This document shows positions 10,159 to 21,131 of a DNA stretch of 47,721 nt, piece after piece (position 1 is the first letter of the stretch; every line of letters starts with the position of its first letter). This DNA comes from Gnetum montanum. Taxonomy: Eukaryota > Streptophyta > Gnetopsida > Gnetales > Gnetaceae. The position numbers were made by a program, and so were the translations under genes. Below the pieces are notes generated by a model that worked only from the letters and a program-made list of their open reading frames with translations, made no database searches and was not told the origin of the DNA. The stretch spans positions 411,666-459,386 of the forward strand of contig MNCI01014449.1 of NCBI GenBank assembly GCA_015680685.1, written 5' to 3'.

Positions 10159-10888
10159 ATCTTTAGCTCAACATCGCCAACTTTTTCACATGAATGCCTC
10201 TTTATTTCTTACTCCTTCTGGTAAAGGTCTTTTAACATCTCTTTGGAATGCAGAGAGAAGGCCATCAGGCAATTTAGGTTGGATTGACTGGTGGTTGCGT
10301 GCCACTTCTCATATTCGCAACTTTGCTCGCTGGTTGGGCAAGCAATATGCTAAGAAACGTAGGTCTATCGAGGCGAATGTTAGTTCTAAATTACAACAAC
10401 TTAACTCTGCACTTCAACATGACCCTTTTAATGTTGCTCTTCAACAACGGCTAACTTATGTTCTTTCAGTTAAACAAAAATGGGATATGTACTCTGCTAG
10501 AAGTGCTCTCATCAAGAGTCGTCTCAACTGGTTAAAAATTGAGGGAGAACCTTGTAAAGAGTTCTTCAAATTTTTAAAGGGTAGAGGTACTTTCCCTACT
10601 ATAGAATGTTTGGAAGTGAATGGCCAACTTACCTCCGATCCTCATGTTATAAATGGTTTTCTTGAATAACATTTTTAATGCCTCTTTGTCTCCAATGGGT
10701 TTGATCAGGATGAGTTTGCTACTAACTCAGATCACCTACCTAGTATTGTCCATAGCAGTCACAATCATCTTCTCACTCAAGATATCTCTCTTTCTGAAAT
10801 CAAGGTTGCTGTGTTTAGCCTGGCCAATGATAAAGCCCCTGGTTTTGATGGTATCCCCATTGTGTTTTTAACGAATCATTAGGATATT

Positions 10889-12124
10889 GTGGGTTCAGAC
10901 CTCTCTTATGTTTTTGCAGAAGCCATAAATCAACAGTCTCTCGGTCTTGAGTTAAATAGAGGTGTCATCTGTCTTATTCCTAAAACAGGTGATCCTTCAT
11001 TGATTGGTAACTGGCGTCCTATCACTCTCCTTAACTCTGTTTACAAGATTTTGGCTAAATGTCTTCCTAATAGATTGAAGCTAATTATCCCTCAGATCAT
11101 TACCCCAATGCAAACAGGCTTTGTTAAGGGTAGGTATATTCTTGATAATGTTGTTGCGGCTTGGGAAGGTATGCAATGGGCCGAGGACTCCAATCAAAAC
11201 ATTGCTTTTCTTAAGCTTGATTATGCTAAAGCGTATGACAAAATAGAGTGGAAATTTGTTATTGCTTGCCTTCATAAATATGGTTTTCACATTAATTTTA
11301 TTAAAATGGTGGAGACTCTTTTTGCCGACGCCAATGCCCTTGTCGCTACTAATGTTGGCTTAACTAATTGCTTTAAGCTTGAGCGCTCTGTTAGGCAAGG
11401 TTGTCCTCTTGCTCCTTACCTCTTCATTCTTGCTGCGGACTTTTTGTGTCATGCTATTCATAAGGATAAGGAACAAAATTTGCTTCAAGGTATTTTCATT
11501 GATCATAATGTTCCTTCCTTATTGAATATGCATTTTGCTGATGACTCATTCTTTATGATAAAAAATGATGCTCTTATTGCTGATCGTCTTTTTTATCGCA
11601 TTGATCAATATTGTAGACTCTCTGGCTCTCAGATTAATTGGTTCAAATCTTCTATCTTTTGCAACAAAGAGGTTCAAGCCTGGGCGTTGTCTAAGTCTTG
11701 GCAATTTTTAGGAAAGGATCAAGTTTTTAAGCTTCTTGGCATTCCCTTTTCTTTTGGCGGATCATCCAAAACATTATGGGATGTCACTGTGAAAAAACTT
11801 GAACAAAAGCTTATCAAGTGGAAGGAAAAGAAGCTATCTATGGCCGGTAAATTTATTGTCTGCAAGCATATTCTCCAAGCTACCCATGTGTATTACTCTT
11901 CTTGTTGGGCTCCTAGCATCTCTGTTTATCGTCGCATTGATCAACTAGTCAAACACTTTCTTTGGAACAGTAGCCATACTAAGAAAGGATTTTGTCGGGT
12001 TGCTTGGAACGTCTGTACTTCTCATAAAGAGGACGACGGTTTGGGCCTCATTAATTGCTACAAACAGGGCATTGTGTTATGTGCCAAATGGATGGCCAAA
12101 TGCTTATCTGGCTCTGAACCTTAG
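10889..12124 (+). other. ORF2 reverse transcriptase domain
   Basis: This is an open 411-codon segment. Its motifs in order are LIPKTGDPSLIGNWRPITLL, GFVKGRYILDN, motif A in LKLDYAKAYDKIEW, RQGCPLAPYLFIL, and the catalytic FADDSFF box. Then come the thumb-like LLGIPF and KLSMAGKFIVCKHIL regions typical of plant L1 ORF2. It ends at TAG 12122-12124, after which the protein continues in another frame. Confidence 0.9.
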
Positions 12125-12526
12125 AAGCTTCTTGTCCTTAAACGCATACAGCTTGGGAAGCCCAAAGGTAGTAATTATTGGAATAATACTCATTTCCTTA
12201 ACTGGATTCTTTTTCCCACTGGTATTACCATTTCTGGTTCTGTTGTCATCAAACACATTTGGAAGGCATGGTGTTATATCAGTCAGTTTTGGAACTTTAA
12301 CACTATCACTATTTCTTCCTCTACACTTGATAAGCTTTCTCCTTGGTAGATTCCCATTCACAATGAACCTTGGGCCATTAAGCGTCCTTGTCTATGTAGC
12401 ACTTGGGATAAGCTTGGCATCTCCTCCCTCTCCTCTCTTCGCATTCATAATCATTGGATTACTTGGACTGAATGTCACCTTATTTACGGTATTAATGCTG
12501 CTCAAAAGTCTACCTTTTGTACGATT

Positions 12527-13066
12527 TTGGATAGCTTGAACAAAAGTGTTCTTATTCAAGACTCCCTTGGTGGTTTTTTAGATCTTTCTTGGATTTCTGG
12601 TCATCAAGTTTTTCCCTATCATTCTAAGACTGTTTACTCTCTTATTAATTCCACTACTAATATTTGGCCTAGATTCAACCATCTTTGGCAAGTTAATCTT
12701 AATGTGCAGGTTTGGAAGCAACATATTCAGACTATTTGGACTACTCCTACTTCTTCAAAGATTCAACATTTTTTGTGGTATTTGATTCACCAAGGTCTTC
12801 CTGTGGGTGTTCGGCGCTCTCATCTGGGAGTTCTTGACCCACGATGTCCTATTTGTCACAGGGAAGATGCATTTACTCACTATTTTTTTTCTTGTCCCCT
12901 TGCTCATAGCTCTTGGATTTGGTGTGGTAGGTTTTTACAGGGTTTTCGACCAAGCTTGGATGAGGTTCTTTTTGGTGACACTCCGCATCTTCAAGGCTCT
13001 TTGATTTATATCTGGTGTCGCCTTCGTCCCTTTATTCTCCATGCTATCTTGGAAATTTCGTTATAA
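12527..13066 (+). other. ORF2 C-terminal zinc-ribbon region (zf-RVT type)
   Basis: This 179-codon segment contains SSKIQHFLWYLIHQGLPVGV followed by CPICHREDAFTHYFFSC, a C-X2-C...H-X4-C cluster. This is the zinc-binding region found after the RT of plant LINEs. It is out of frame with the RT segment, so it would not be joined to it in this copy. Confidence 0.8.
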
Positions 13067-13074
13067 TGTGATTT

Positions 13075-13154
13075 TTCAAGGAGACATTTCTATTCAAGGA
13101 GACATTTCGTTATAATGCTAATATTCTTTCCTTGTCTATTCAAGGAGACATTTC
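13075..13154 (+). repeat. Short repeats in the LINE 3' UTR
   Basis: TTCAAGGAGACATTTC occurs at 13075-13090, 13093-13108 and 13139-13154. The flanking GTTATAATG is also duplicated (13060-13068 and 13109-13117). This may be template slippage at the 3' end or a structural element. Confidence 0.75.
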
Positions 13155-13309
13155 TCTCCCGTTTTTCCTAATTTCTTGTAGTTTCTCCTCTTTTGAGGTG
13201 AGCTTTTCCCCTTTGGCTGTTAGTGTCTCCTTCTTTGAGACCTCTTCATCTTTTTTGACCCTCTCTTTTATCCCCTTTGTACTATTTTCTTTTTTCTCTA
13301 TTAATTAAA

Positions 13310-13336
13310 TTTTTTTTTTGGGGTCCGACACCCCCG
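13310..13336 (+). terminator. LINE 3' terminus: T-run plus hairpin
   Basis: Ten T's (13310-13319) are followed by GGGGT-CCGAC-ACCCC (stem 13320-13324 with 13330-13334), then CG and the TSD. There is no long poly(A), only the AAAA shared with the TSD. The hairpin may be recognised by the RT, as in LINEs with structured 3' ends. This role is inferred. Confidence 0.5.
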
Positions 13337-13352
13337 AAAATAGAGAGAAAGT
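13337..13352. repeat. LINE target-site duplication, right copy
   Basis: Identical to 7987-8002 (16 of 16). Confidence 0.9.
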
Positions 13353-13580
13353 CGTTACATAAAAATATATCTGAAAGGAACCATCATTAGGCTCGGCGAA
13401 AACAAAATTACATGCTATAGCAAGAGCCCTTTCAGCCGCTAAAATAGAACTCGCAATCCGCGATGAAAATGCATGCATTTTCATAATCAATCGGTTTGTA
13501 ATTAGGTAGGAAAGCGCATTTTCAGAATCGGGATTCAGTGTCAGGTTTTTGGTTCGAACTTCTGAAAGCCTATTCCGGAC
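13353..13580 (+). promoter_or_regulatory. 5' flank / 5' UTR of the host gene
   Basis: This stretch, between the LINE insertion and the host gene's ATG, is less AT-rich than its surroundings. I see no clear TATA box. Any promoter elements further upstream have been moved 5.3 kb away by the LINE. Confidence 0.4.
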
Positions 13581-13662
13581 ATGGAAGAAACGGAGAACCA
13601 CAACGAAATTAAAAAAGATTTATCATGTACCGCCTGTTTCGATGCACTCTGGTTTTGCTACT
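13581..13662 (+). CDS. Host gene exon 1 (coding)
   Basis: It encodes residues 1-27 from ATG 13581 (MEETENHNEIKKDLSC...) plus the first base of codon 28. The donor is CTACT|GTAAGAAT at 13662/13663. Confidence 0.85.
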
Positions 13663-16600
13663 GTAAGAATTCTCGCAATTTCCCTGCCTTAGATTTTTGC
13701 ATGATTAAGTTTGCGCATCATTTGTTTGTTGAATTTTCGTTGTGGAACTCGTAAGAATCTCCGTGATGCGCGCACAATAACGTGTTTTCTTTGGATTTGT
13801 TTTCTGAAAATGAATGAGCTGTACACTTTCCTTTACTCATTTATTTTTCTAGTTTATTTTCTGTGTGGCGATTCGAGTATACTTAATTAGGATCATTTTC
13901 TGTACGTTTCTGGACTCTGTTTTCAACAGCTCCAGTTCACCAACTGCAGCAGTACTACAGGTACGGGACGCTTGACAATTGTTTTGGAAAATGGAACTCG
14001 TTGATGGATTGCTTTCGTCTGAAAACAAAGCCGTCGTCCGAGATGCAGGTGAAGTATTGTCGTAATAGCTGAATCATATATTTGTATTTGCTTTTCTTGA
14101 ATTGCATGATTCTTTTTCTATGGTAGGCCGGGACGCGTCCCGGGGAAAAATTAGAAACGAATGAACAACTCATTATCGATCTTTGGTTTTATGAACAAGC
14201 AAAAAGATCAACTAATGAAATTTATCTTTCCTTCGCTTGCCCTGACTGTTTAGTTAGTAGCGCCCAAAGAATCTAAATTGGAATTAGAATACCTAAATCT
14301 CACTGTATTCTCTGTTCTTGCATTTGCTTGCTTGTCATCTGACACTAAATTGGCATTTTTTTTTTCTTTGTAATTCTTGATTGCAAGTTTGAAACTGGTA
14401 GATACATGTAACACTGGAATGATAGAAGAGTATTTTCGCAAAAACTATATGGGTGAATCGTTAGGCAAATAGATTCAAACTACATGTGAAATGACTGATT
14501 GATCTTCATGCATTTGATCTTTCTCATAGTTTTAGGTTTTGTTTCATCCGTTCTTCTGTGACTGATCCCATATCCATTCGTCTTTGATGAAGAAGATGTT
14601 TTCCTTGAAACGTTGGATGTTGTGCTGTTTAATTTCCTTTGAATAAATGATCCCATGAGTGTAAAGTCTGGGACTTTGGGAAGGTTAAAACCAAGATCAC
14701 AAAGTAAATAAATGCTTGCCGCTAAACCTGAATCTTACTTTATTGAACTAAGACATTTCTAGCAAAGTATTGAAGCTGAAACTGAAGTGTTTTATTAAAT
14801 CCCTAGGAGCTTGTTGCACCAACTTTAATGTCAGCCATTATCTTTTGCACAATGCTTGTATATCTCAGTATAACCCATTGAGATTCAAGCTGTGACATTG
14901 ATCCAGAAATTCATAGAAACCTGGTTGTAATATTGCTATTGAAATATACGTGTCATTCAATCATGTACAATCAGTTGCATTCACATCTTTTTTACCTGCT
15001 TTATTTAAGTCTTGTGTCTTCTCAAACGGGTCTTAGTTGCTATAGAGCAATATGCTTTAAGTGATCAAAAGCACATTGCAACCGTACCAAGGCTTTTTGA
15101 TGCGTTAGTCCAAAGTGCTGCCAATGGTAGAATGTTTTATCTTGAATAATGTCATATTTTAATGTTAGTGTTGTGAATTGTATTTTCTACAAGAACACTA
15201 TGTGATTAAATCATATAACAAGTGGGAAAGAAAATGCAGACTTACGGTACAGTAATGCAAGTTCATTTAGCTATAAATATAGGTCATCTTTCTTAAATGT
15301 AAATTTATTGGGTGAGACATGAATAGAGGGGACTATTGATACCAAATGCAACTGTTGATCTTGGACATGGCTTTGATATGCATGATTATACTTTCCTCTT
15401 GAAATCATTAGTGTCTCTAAACTTCCTGTTTTTACAATTGGAAATTGTCAGTTTGTATAATTAGTTTTGAGAACATCAGAAGACTAACGTAAGAATGCCT
15501 TTTTCTTTGTTTATCACTATGGATTGACTATGCTATACAATGAAGAGGTATGCACTGAAGGCCTCCTCCAGCACATCATCACTGTAGGCAACTAAATGAC
15601 TGCTTTCATTATGACATTTCAGCTTCTCCATGTTTTACTTTGCACGATGTAATCTGAATCATTTATTTTAAAACCAAAGATACAATGGTGGAAAATAAAT
15701 CTTTTAGAAATTATAGTAACAGTCCTGATTGAAAATAAATCTTTTACAAATTTATACTATGCAATATAAATTTGTTTTGGGTTCTGAAGAAGTTTTCTAA
15801 AGCTTTGTTCACGTGTGAATATTGAGATATGTTTAATGCCATACAATCCTTTTAGGAATTTGTCAATTATGATTTTTCTGAAGAACAATGGACAATATTG
15901 CATAGTATTTCCTTGTTTATGACCAATTTCTCTGCTACAGAAATTTCATCCTTGGATTCTGTTTCCATCTATTTCTTATTCCTCTCATAAATCCTAATTC
16001 TACAGAATTCTTGGCATCTTATTTTCATGATCTTGTTACATTCCATATGGTAATCACTGATTTAATTTCAGCCTACGACAATTGTTGTTACTTGATTATT
16101 TGTGTCTGTCTTGTGGGTAAATCCAGAATTTGTTGGCATTTTTCAGGTTTCAAATTCAAACTAATATGGTTTTTGTAAGAAGTATTATAGGACTAGTTGC
16201 AATGTGAACCTTGGTGCAGTTTGTGTTTGTTCATCCATGGGTGGGAGAATGATTTGTACAGGTAGGAAGATTGGAAAGGGCTTGTGTGTTGTATCGATGA
16301 GGGCATGGCTCCAAGGCAAATGAATCCTATTGCAAGGAAATCTGCAAATGCAGATGAGAGTCACGGTTGCCTTGAATCAATGAAAATCAATCAAATGGGA
16401 GAATTTACGTTCTTAATTTTCACAGAAATTGCAGGTCAGTTTTGAGATGGTTGGAGTTTTGAGATCATCTGCAGAGTGACTGTTTTTTCATTTGGAGGCT
16501 TGATCCAGCTATGAGATAGAAAACGTTGGAAGTTTCAATGATTAGGTGCTTTGACATATATTAGAGTGAAGGCATTGCAATGATAACCCGGATGCACGTG

Positions 16601-17582
16601 TAACAATTAGCACGTACTTGAGAGGGTAGAAGATGACACATGTTAGAAGCATGTTAGCCTAGTATCGGCAAAAACTGATGTTTAGCATTTATGGAGGTGT
16701 TAGAGGAATACATTTCACTTTATGGAGAATTTGATGATGATTAGTTGGTGGTCTGTTGAAACATTAAGGTATCATAATACTAGTTTTTCACAGTGATGAG
16801 ATGTTACCAATCGCCATTACCTCATGATTCTCCAAATATTTGAATTTGAGCAATAAGATATCATATTTTTAATATTGCTAATCATTTCACTTTGTAGTAG
16901 TGAACGCAGTATGTATCGTTGGTTAGCTTGCTGAAGAATATTGCATTTGCACTAACAAGGAAGACACTATAATTCAGTAAATTGCACTTTCAAAACAAAT
17001 GATTCAAATTGTCATGAACATTTTCTACACATACATACATATATATTTTGGTAGAAGCTATACTAGGAACATTTTCTAAACATAATATATACATAGATTT
17101 TGGCAGAAGATAGACCATATATTTGTTCCTTGGACAGAAGGATATTTAACACAAAATGTTTGACATTGTGAAAATAAAGAGGGTAAATGCAATTGCAAGC
17201 AATGATACAATAACAAGAAAGGATGAAACTAGACATAAATAAGTATATTAAAGAACACAATTCTTTTCAGCGTGCTATGCCTTGGCGCTTTGGATTCATC
17301 CCTAACTCTTGATACTTCTCTTATTGTTTAAAGAAACAAAGACAAAACGTTTTTATTTTTTAAAAGAAATCATTTCATGTTGAACAGAATTGTTTTAATA
17401 CAATGTGTGAGTCTGTTGTATGTCAATTTATGAGGTTTTTCATTTTGGCTGTTAATATATGATAACATCAGGCCATCCTAGAAGCACGGGAGAAGGATGC
17501 TCCACATATATGGAGTTTTCGAACACCAAAAGAAGCTTCACAAGAGTGGAACAAACTGTACGGGCATTTGAACGAGGATTAG
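13581..17582 (+). CDS. Host gene: twin-CX9C small protein (Emi1/DUF3128, C22orf39-like), 3 exons
   Basis: Joining 13581-13662, 13930-14048 and 17472-17582 gives an uninterrupted 103-residue protein. Both introns have GT...AG ends (phases 1 and 0). Cys16 and Cys26, and Cys45 and Cys55, form two CX9C pairs, with an extra Cys19. The motifs CTACFDALWFCYSP, YYRYGTLDNCFGKWNSLMDC and HIWSFRTPKEASQEWN fit the family that includes yeast Emi1 and human C22orf39 (formerly DUF3128). Twin-CX9C proteins are usually oxidised on import into the mitochondrial intermembrane space; that location is inferred from the motif. All three exons are open and the key Cys are kept, so the gene is probably functional, although a LINE lies close upstream. 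Intron 2 is 3.4 kb. Confidence 0.88.
13930..14048 (+). CDS. Host gene exon 2
   Basis: The acceptor is TTTTCAACAG|CTCCAG and the donor GATGCAG|GTGAAG. It encodes residues 28-67 with the second CX9C pair (DNC...DC). Confidence 0.88.
14049..17471 (+). other. Host gene intron 2 (3.4 kb)
   Basis: This is AT-rich sequence with GT...AG ends and no recognisable transposon ORF. It contains a direct repeat GAAAATAAATCTTTTA near 15690 and 15730. I found no credible additional exon. Confidence 0.7.
17472..17582 (+). CDS. Host gene exon 3 and stop
   Basis: The acceptor is AACATCAG|GCCATC. It encodes the conserved C-terminus (EAREKDAPHIWSFRTPKEAS, then QEWNKLYGHLNED) and stops at TAG 17580-17582. This end matches the family closely, confirming the long second intron. 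Confidence 0.88.
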   Translation, partial: AILEAREKDAPHIWSFRTPKEASQEWNKLYGHLNED

Positions 17583-18665
17583 TAATATCAATTTATATCA
17601 TGGGTTTTGAACATTTGTACAAAGCAGATTTCATACTTATCTTCCCTCAACTCAAATGTTGTATACGCTTTTATTAAAAATTTAACATACTATTTCTTGG
17701 ATGAATGAATCACTTTTAAGAAAATTGCCATTTGCATTAGCTAGTCATTGACACTATGGATGTCATGGAAGAATCTTTGTTCCATTAGTGACTTTTGATA
17801 GAGACCCCAAAAGATCATTGTGTATTTTTCTGTAATGTTATACTGTTACAACTAATTTTTGAATGAAGATTTTATCTCAATTATCCATGAATGTAGTCAT
17901 AAAATTTACAAGTCTTTACGTTGCTAACAAATACCACCATTAACTTTCCAGCCAGTCACATCTTTGTTAAATCATAGCCTTTTTACAGCACTGCTCAATG
18001 CAGCATGGTCAATTCAAGTATTGAGATAAACACAATTCAAAATAGTTGTAAACTGAAGACCAATGAAAGGCAGCCAAGTATCACCCTTAATGAATGTAGT
18101 CTCAGGAAAATAGCAAGAAACAACATCAGTGATATCATGATATCCTTTCCAATTAATGCGTTTTGGGAACAAGTCCTTGGATGCATTTTGCGAATGTCTT
18201 TCATAAATACGTCCTAGGGATGAGTCTTTGGATGCTGTGGATGAATCTTGGGAATGAGTCCTTAGCTGCATTGTGGGAACGAGTCCAGTTAAATAGAAGG
18301 GACATCATCTTATTGCTGAAATGAAGTTAGATAAAAGTGATATCATGATATTGTTGATGCTGCCTTTCCCTGCTCTTTTCTTGTGATTTAGTTCATCGAT
18401 GATGATGCTTAACTTAGTTCGTTTCTTCGCCATAAATTCATAATACATGCCTATACTTTGTTGGAGAATCTTTTTCTTATCTGGAAAAAGGGATGAGGAT
18501 TGATTCAAGAAAGGGCAAAAAACTTCGGAAGGGAAGGATTCTGATCATAGATATATAAAGCTAAGCTAGAATAAAATCCAACCATTTTTAGCGAAAATGT
18601 TCATTTTCTTTTAATAAGGAATTGCTGCATTATGCAATTTTGTCTTTGCATTCCCACTTTTGCAG
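17583..18665. other. 3' flank of the host gene
   Basis: This region probably holds the 3' UTR, but no poly(A) site can be fixed. At 18165-18290 imperfect repeats of about 25-30 bp (GGGAAC/TGAGTC..TGGATGC) are present. An 85-codon minus-strand ORF (18014-18271) covers these repeats and is not convincing. Nothing else is recognised. Confidence 0.5.
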
Positions 18666-18763
18666 GTGCTTAAGAAGCAATTAAATGCACCGTCATGGGA
18701 AGATATATATATATATTTGGCACTTTAAGGAGTGTCATCCCAGTGATGGGTATTTAAAAACAG
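18666..18763 (+). other. Possible orphan exon
   Basis: A pyrimidine-rich stretch with TTTTGCAG precedes 98 bases that end AAACAG|GTAATG, like an exon with both splice sites. One frame reads VLKKQLNAPSWEDIY. After an AT microsatellite (18704-18715) another frame reads WHFKECHPSDGYLKT, as if a slippage frameshift broke a coding exon. I do not recognise the protein, and it could be chance. Confidence 0.25.
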
Positions 18764-19232
18764 GTAATGCCTTAACGTTACCTACTGATTTTATTGAGAT
18801 CTTGCCTAGTGAGATTATCATTGAGCTTTTTGGTGATGTTTTTTTAGCTTCAATCTCAAAGTAATGTTCTATGAATTGGGTGAGATGAAATTCAAACTAT
18901 TTGTTTGTGTGTAGTTAAATATGCAAGTAATTACTTTGTCTCACCTATAGTTTTAATGCTCATCCCATCAAGTAGGGTCTTGCAAGGGTTTGTGGATAAG
19001 TGAAAGCTTAAGCTCAAGCCCACATTAGATCCATGTTTTTTGACTTAAAAAAAAAGCACCCTATCATTACTCCAAATTATGGTCCCTAGTCTCTATAGAT
19101 GCTAATTACATAATTTCTTCCAATGTACTTATTTCAAAATGTTATATGTTAAAGCACATCATTTTCATATATCCATAAAAATGTTGCCACATAGAGGTGT
19201 AAAGAGGCCATGAAAGTGACTTTGCTTGGGTA
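18764..19232. other. Spacer before element B
   Basis: AT-rich DNA with no ORF, repeat or regulatory site that I can support. Confidence 0.4.
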
Positions 19233-19855
19233 GCGACAGCGGTGGAGTATTCAACACCTAACTATACAAGATAAGGGTGTTCATGTACAATCTCGGTTGA
19301 ATTTTGTAGACAAGACAATGTGATTATGCAAGTAATTGATTAGAGTTCGCAATCGTTGTCTTCCCATGTGCGCTAGTAAATTCAATGTGTATGGTTTAAC
19401 TCATGATGAGGTATATGATAGATAATGCTATATTGGCCATATTGCTCTTGACTAATATGAAGTAAAAGTAATCTCGATCTTTATTTTCGGTTATGCATTG
19501 CATCCAAGTACATCACACTTGAAGAAAGACTTTATTTAATCACTTAACATTGGGGTTGTTCCTCGACTAAAGCCCCTATGTTACCTTGATGTGAGCAAGT
19601 GATATAAGCTTGTGTGCGTTTCACGGAAATGCTTATTGTAATTGCCTACGGGCACACATTGCTAAGTATTGAAAGCTAAAATTATGAAAACAAATTGAAA
19701 GAGTTTTGCTACTATGTCATCAAATCTGCTGCGGATTTGTGTGCCTAAGTGTTATTTTTATAGGCTAGTATGCACCCTGTAATATTGTTTATATGATAAC
19801 ATATCTACGACATCATAGATATGATATCGTAATTGACAAATTTTTGACTTTATCA
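19233..19855 (-). mobile_element. Element B: 3' LTR (decayed)
   Basis: This is homologous to the other LTRs in reverse orientation. The right (5') end reads TGATAAAGTCAAAA on the minus strand. A TATA box (TATAAAAATA) lies at 19753-19762. Upstream of it sits an imperfect palindrome with GATATC (19807-19830; arms ACGACATCATA/TATGATATCGT). The left end near 19233 is blurred by mutation, so that boundary is approximate. It is the 3' LTR because the end of the extra ORF follows to the right. Confidence 0.65.
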
Positions 19856-20060
19856 TATGCTTACAACTAATTGAAAACTCATCCTCAAGTTAAAAAATGA
19901 GGATAGAGTCCCTTACAAAATTTGAAGGTAGATTTACATAACACTAATTACTCTATAAATGACTCTTGAGTACTATAGTGGTGTTTTACAAAAATGACAC
20001 ATTCATGACATGACAAACTTTACAATACAAAAACAAAATTTGGTGAAGCTGAATATAGCC

Positions 20061-20266
20061 TTATGTTGTTCTAGGTGGCAGTGGCTCTTCCATTGGTTGC
20101 TTCCTCTTATCATTAGGCTTCTAAAATCTATATTAGTTTAGGGGTGCTTGAAGTTTTTCTTCTTTTGTTCTAGGGTTGTGAACCATCCATGTTGATGAAC
20201 CAATGTTTGATGAAGTCAGCACATTCCACGAACATGCTAGTTGTGAAAACATTTAATTAGCTTTAA
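20061..20266 (-). pseudogene. Element B: C-terminal end of the extra ORF, cut off by element C
   Basis: On the minus strand it reads EEKLQAPLN ... KQPMEEPLPPRTT and then TAA, matching the end of the element A ORF (EEKIKALLDVF ... ESPPPRTV, stop). The rest of the frame continues at 30363, on the other side of element C. This shows that C inserted into this ORF. The 19856-20060 stretch is the 3' untranslated part, with a block (GGGACTCTATCCTC, reversed) like that before the LTR of C. Confidence 0.65.
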
Positions 20267-20271
20267 CATAC
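20267..20271. repeat. Element C target-site duplication, left copy
   Basis: CATAC, identical to 30358-30362, directly flanks the LTR ends. Five bp is the usual size for Ty3/gypsy integration. Confidence 0.85.
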
Positions 20272-21131
20272 TGATGAGCGGCGAGGTACCCCTACGTCCA
20301 ATCTTATGAATCACTAACGTGTTCATGTGCAATCTAGTCAAATTCCGTGGACCTATAGTTCACTAATGCACTAATTCTCTAGGAAGTGAAATGGGTATTG
20401 AGAATGTTCGTTGTCTTCTCAACTATGCTTGTGAAGCTCAAGGATATGGTTTAAGTGTAATTGAGGCACATGATTTTTATCATTTTTATGTTTTATAAAT
20501 TTAATCATCTACAACAAGAATGAAAGGTAGAGTAATTTAAAATCTAATTTATCTACTGCCTAGCTAGCCTAACACAAGTACCTGTTCCCACTTTCCAAAC
20601 ACATCCTGAACACGTATAGTGTTGTTGGGCTACCAAACGTTAAGAGTTTCTAGGTTACCAAGTGCTACACGTATGCTCTAGGTGGTTGTGCTTGTGTTCA
20701 TTAACAGCTTGAAATTAATTGCTTAATTAAAGTGCATTAAAGTGAAGTGTATGAAAATAAAATGCATCAAGGAAACATTTAAGTTATTCTCAGTGTTGCA
20801 AGGATGATTAAAAGGGTTCATTTTTATTCCCGTCACACTGATGTGCTCAGGTACATTAGTGTTTGAATAAAGATTTGTACACACTTAGACTCCTGCTGCA
20901 AGCACTCAGAAAATATTCTAACTTTGGAGAAAACAAATTGCAAGAGCTTCGCTATGCTACAACAAAAACTATCTGAAAATCGTGAGCCCAAGCATCATAT
21001 TTATAGGTTGGCATATACCTTGTGATATCAGATACTCGACATCACGTCTTGAGCTTTGACATCGAGTATTCGATGTTGAGGCTCTGATATCGGATATCCG
21101 GTATTAGAGCCAGTCAAAACATGATTCATCA
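20272..21131 (-). mobile_element. Element C: 3' LTR (860 bp)
   Basis: On the minus strand it starts TGATGAATCATG and ends CGCTCATCA. U3 has GATATC at 21023, 21086 and 21093, within a near-perfect 32-bp palindrome (21080-21111; arms GGCTCT/AGAGCC, centre GGATATCC). The TATA box TATAAATA lies at 20998-21005. U5 has the CTTGGTAACC-type repeats and the conserved AAAAATGATAAAAATCATGTG block (20468-20488). Confidence 0.9.

Larger units (their letters stand above)
9430..13066 (+). pseudogene. LINE ORF2 (endonuclease-reverse transcriptase), frameshifted
   Basis: The start ATG at 9430 overlaps the ORF1 stop by 7 nt. Residues 1-240 are an apurinic-type endonuclease (LLLQEVK, GGDFN, LDHFPIS). A frameshift lies near 10150, two more near 10665-10695, and a TAG (10880) at a position that is probably Trp. 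The RT follows in the 10889 frame, and a stop at 12122 and another frame change precede the C-terminal part. The encoded enzyme would nick target DNA and copy LINE RNA in the nucleus. This copy cannot make it in one piece. Confidence 0.88.
8003..13336 (+). mobile_element. L1-type LINE (non-LTR retrotransposon), 5.3 kb, full length, inactivated
   Basis: The element runs from one 16-bp TSD copy to the other. In order it has a 5' UTR with a tandem 50-bp repeat, ORF1 (RNA-binding, zinc knuckle), ORF2 (endonuclease, reverse transcriptase, C-terminal zinc ribbon), a 3' UTR with short repeats, and an end made of ten T's plus a GGGGT/ACCCC hairpin. The perfect TSD and complete length show a fairly recent insertion, younger than the relic at 7187-7825. 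It lies between the relic and the host gene, about 230 bp upstream of that gene's ATG, and could disturb its promoter. Frameshifts and stops in both ORFs make it non-autonomous now. Confidence 0.92.

Noticed and set aside
18014-18271. 85-codon minus-strand ORF
   Set aside because: It overlaps imperfect short repeats, has no recognisable domain and no partner exons.
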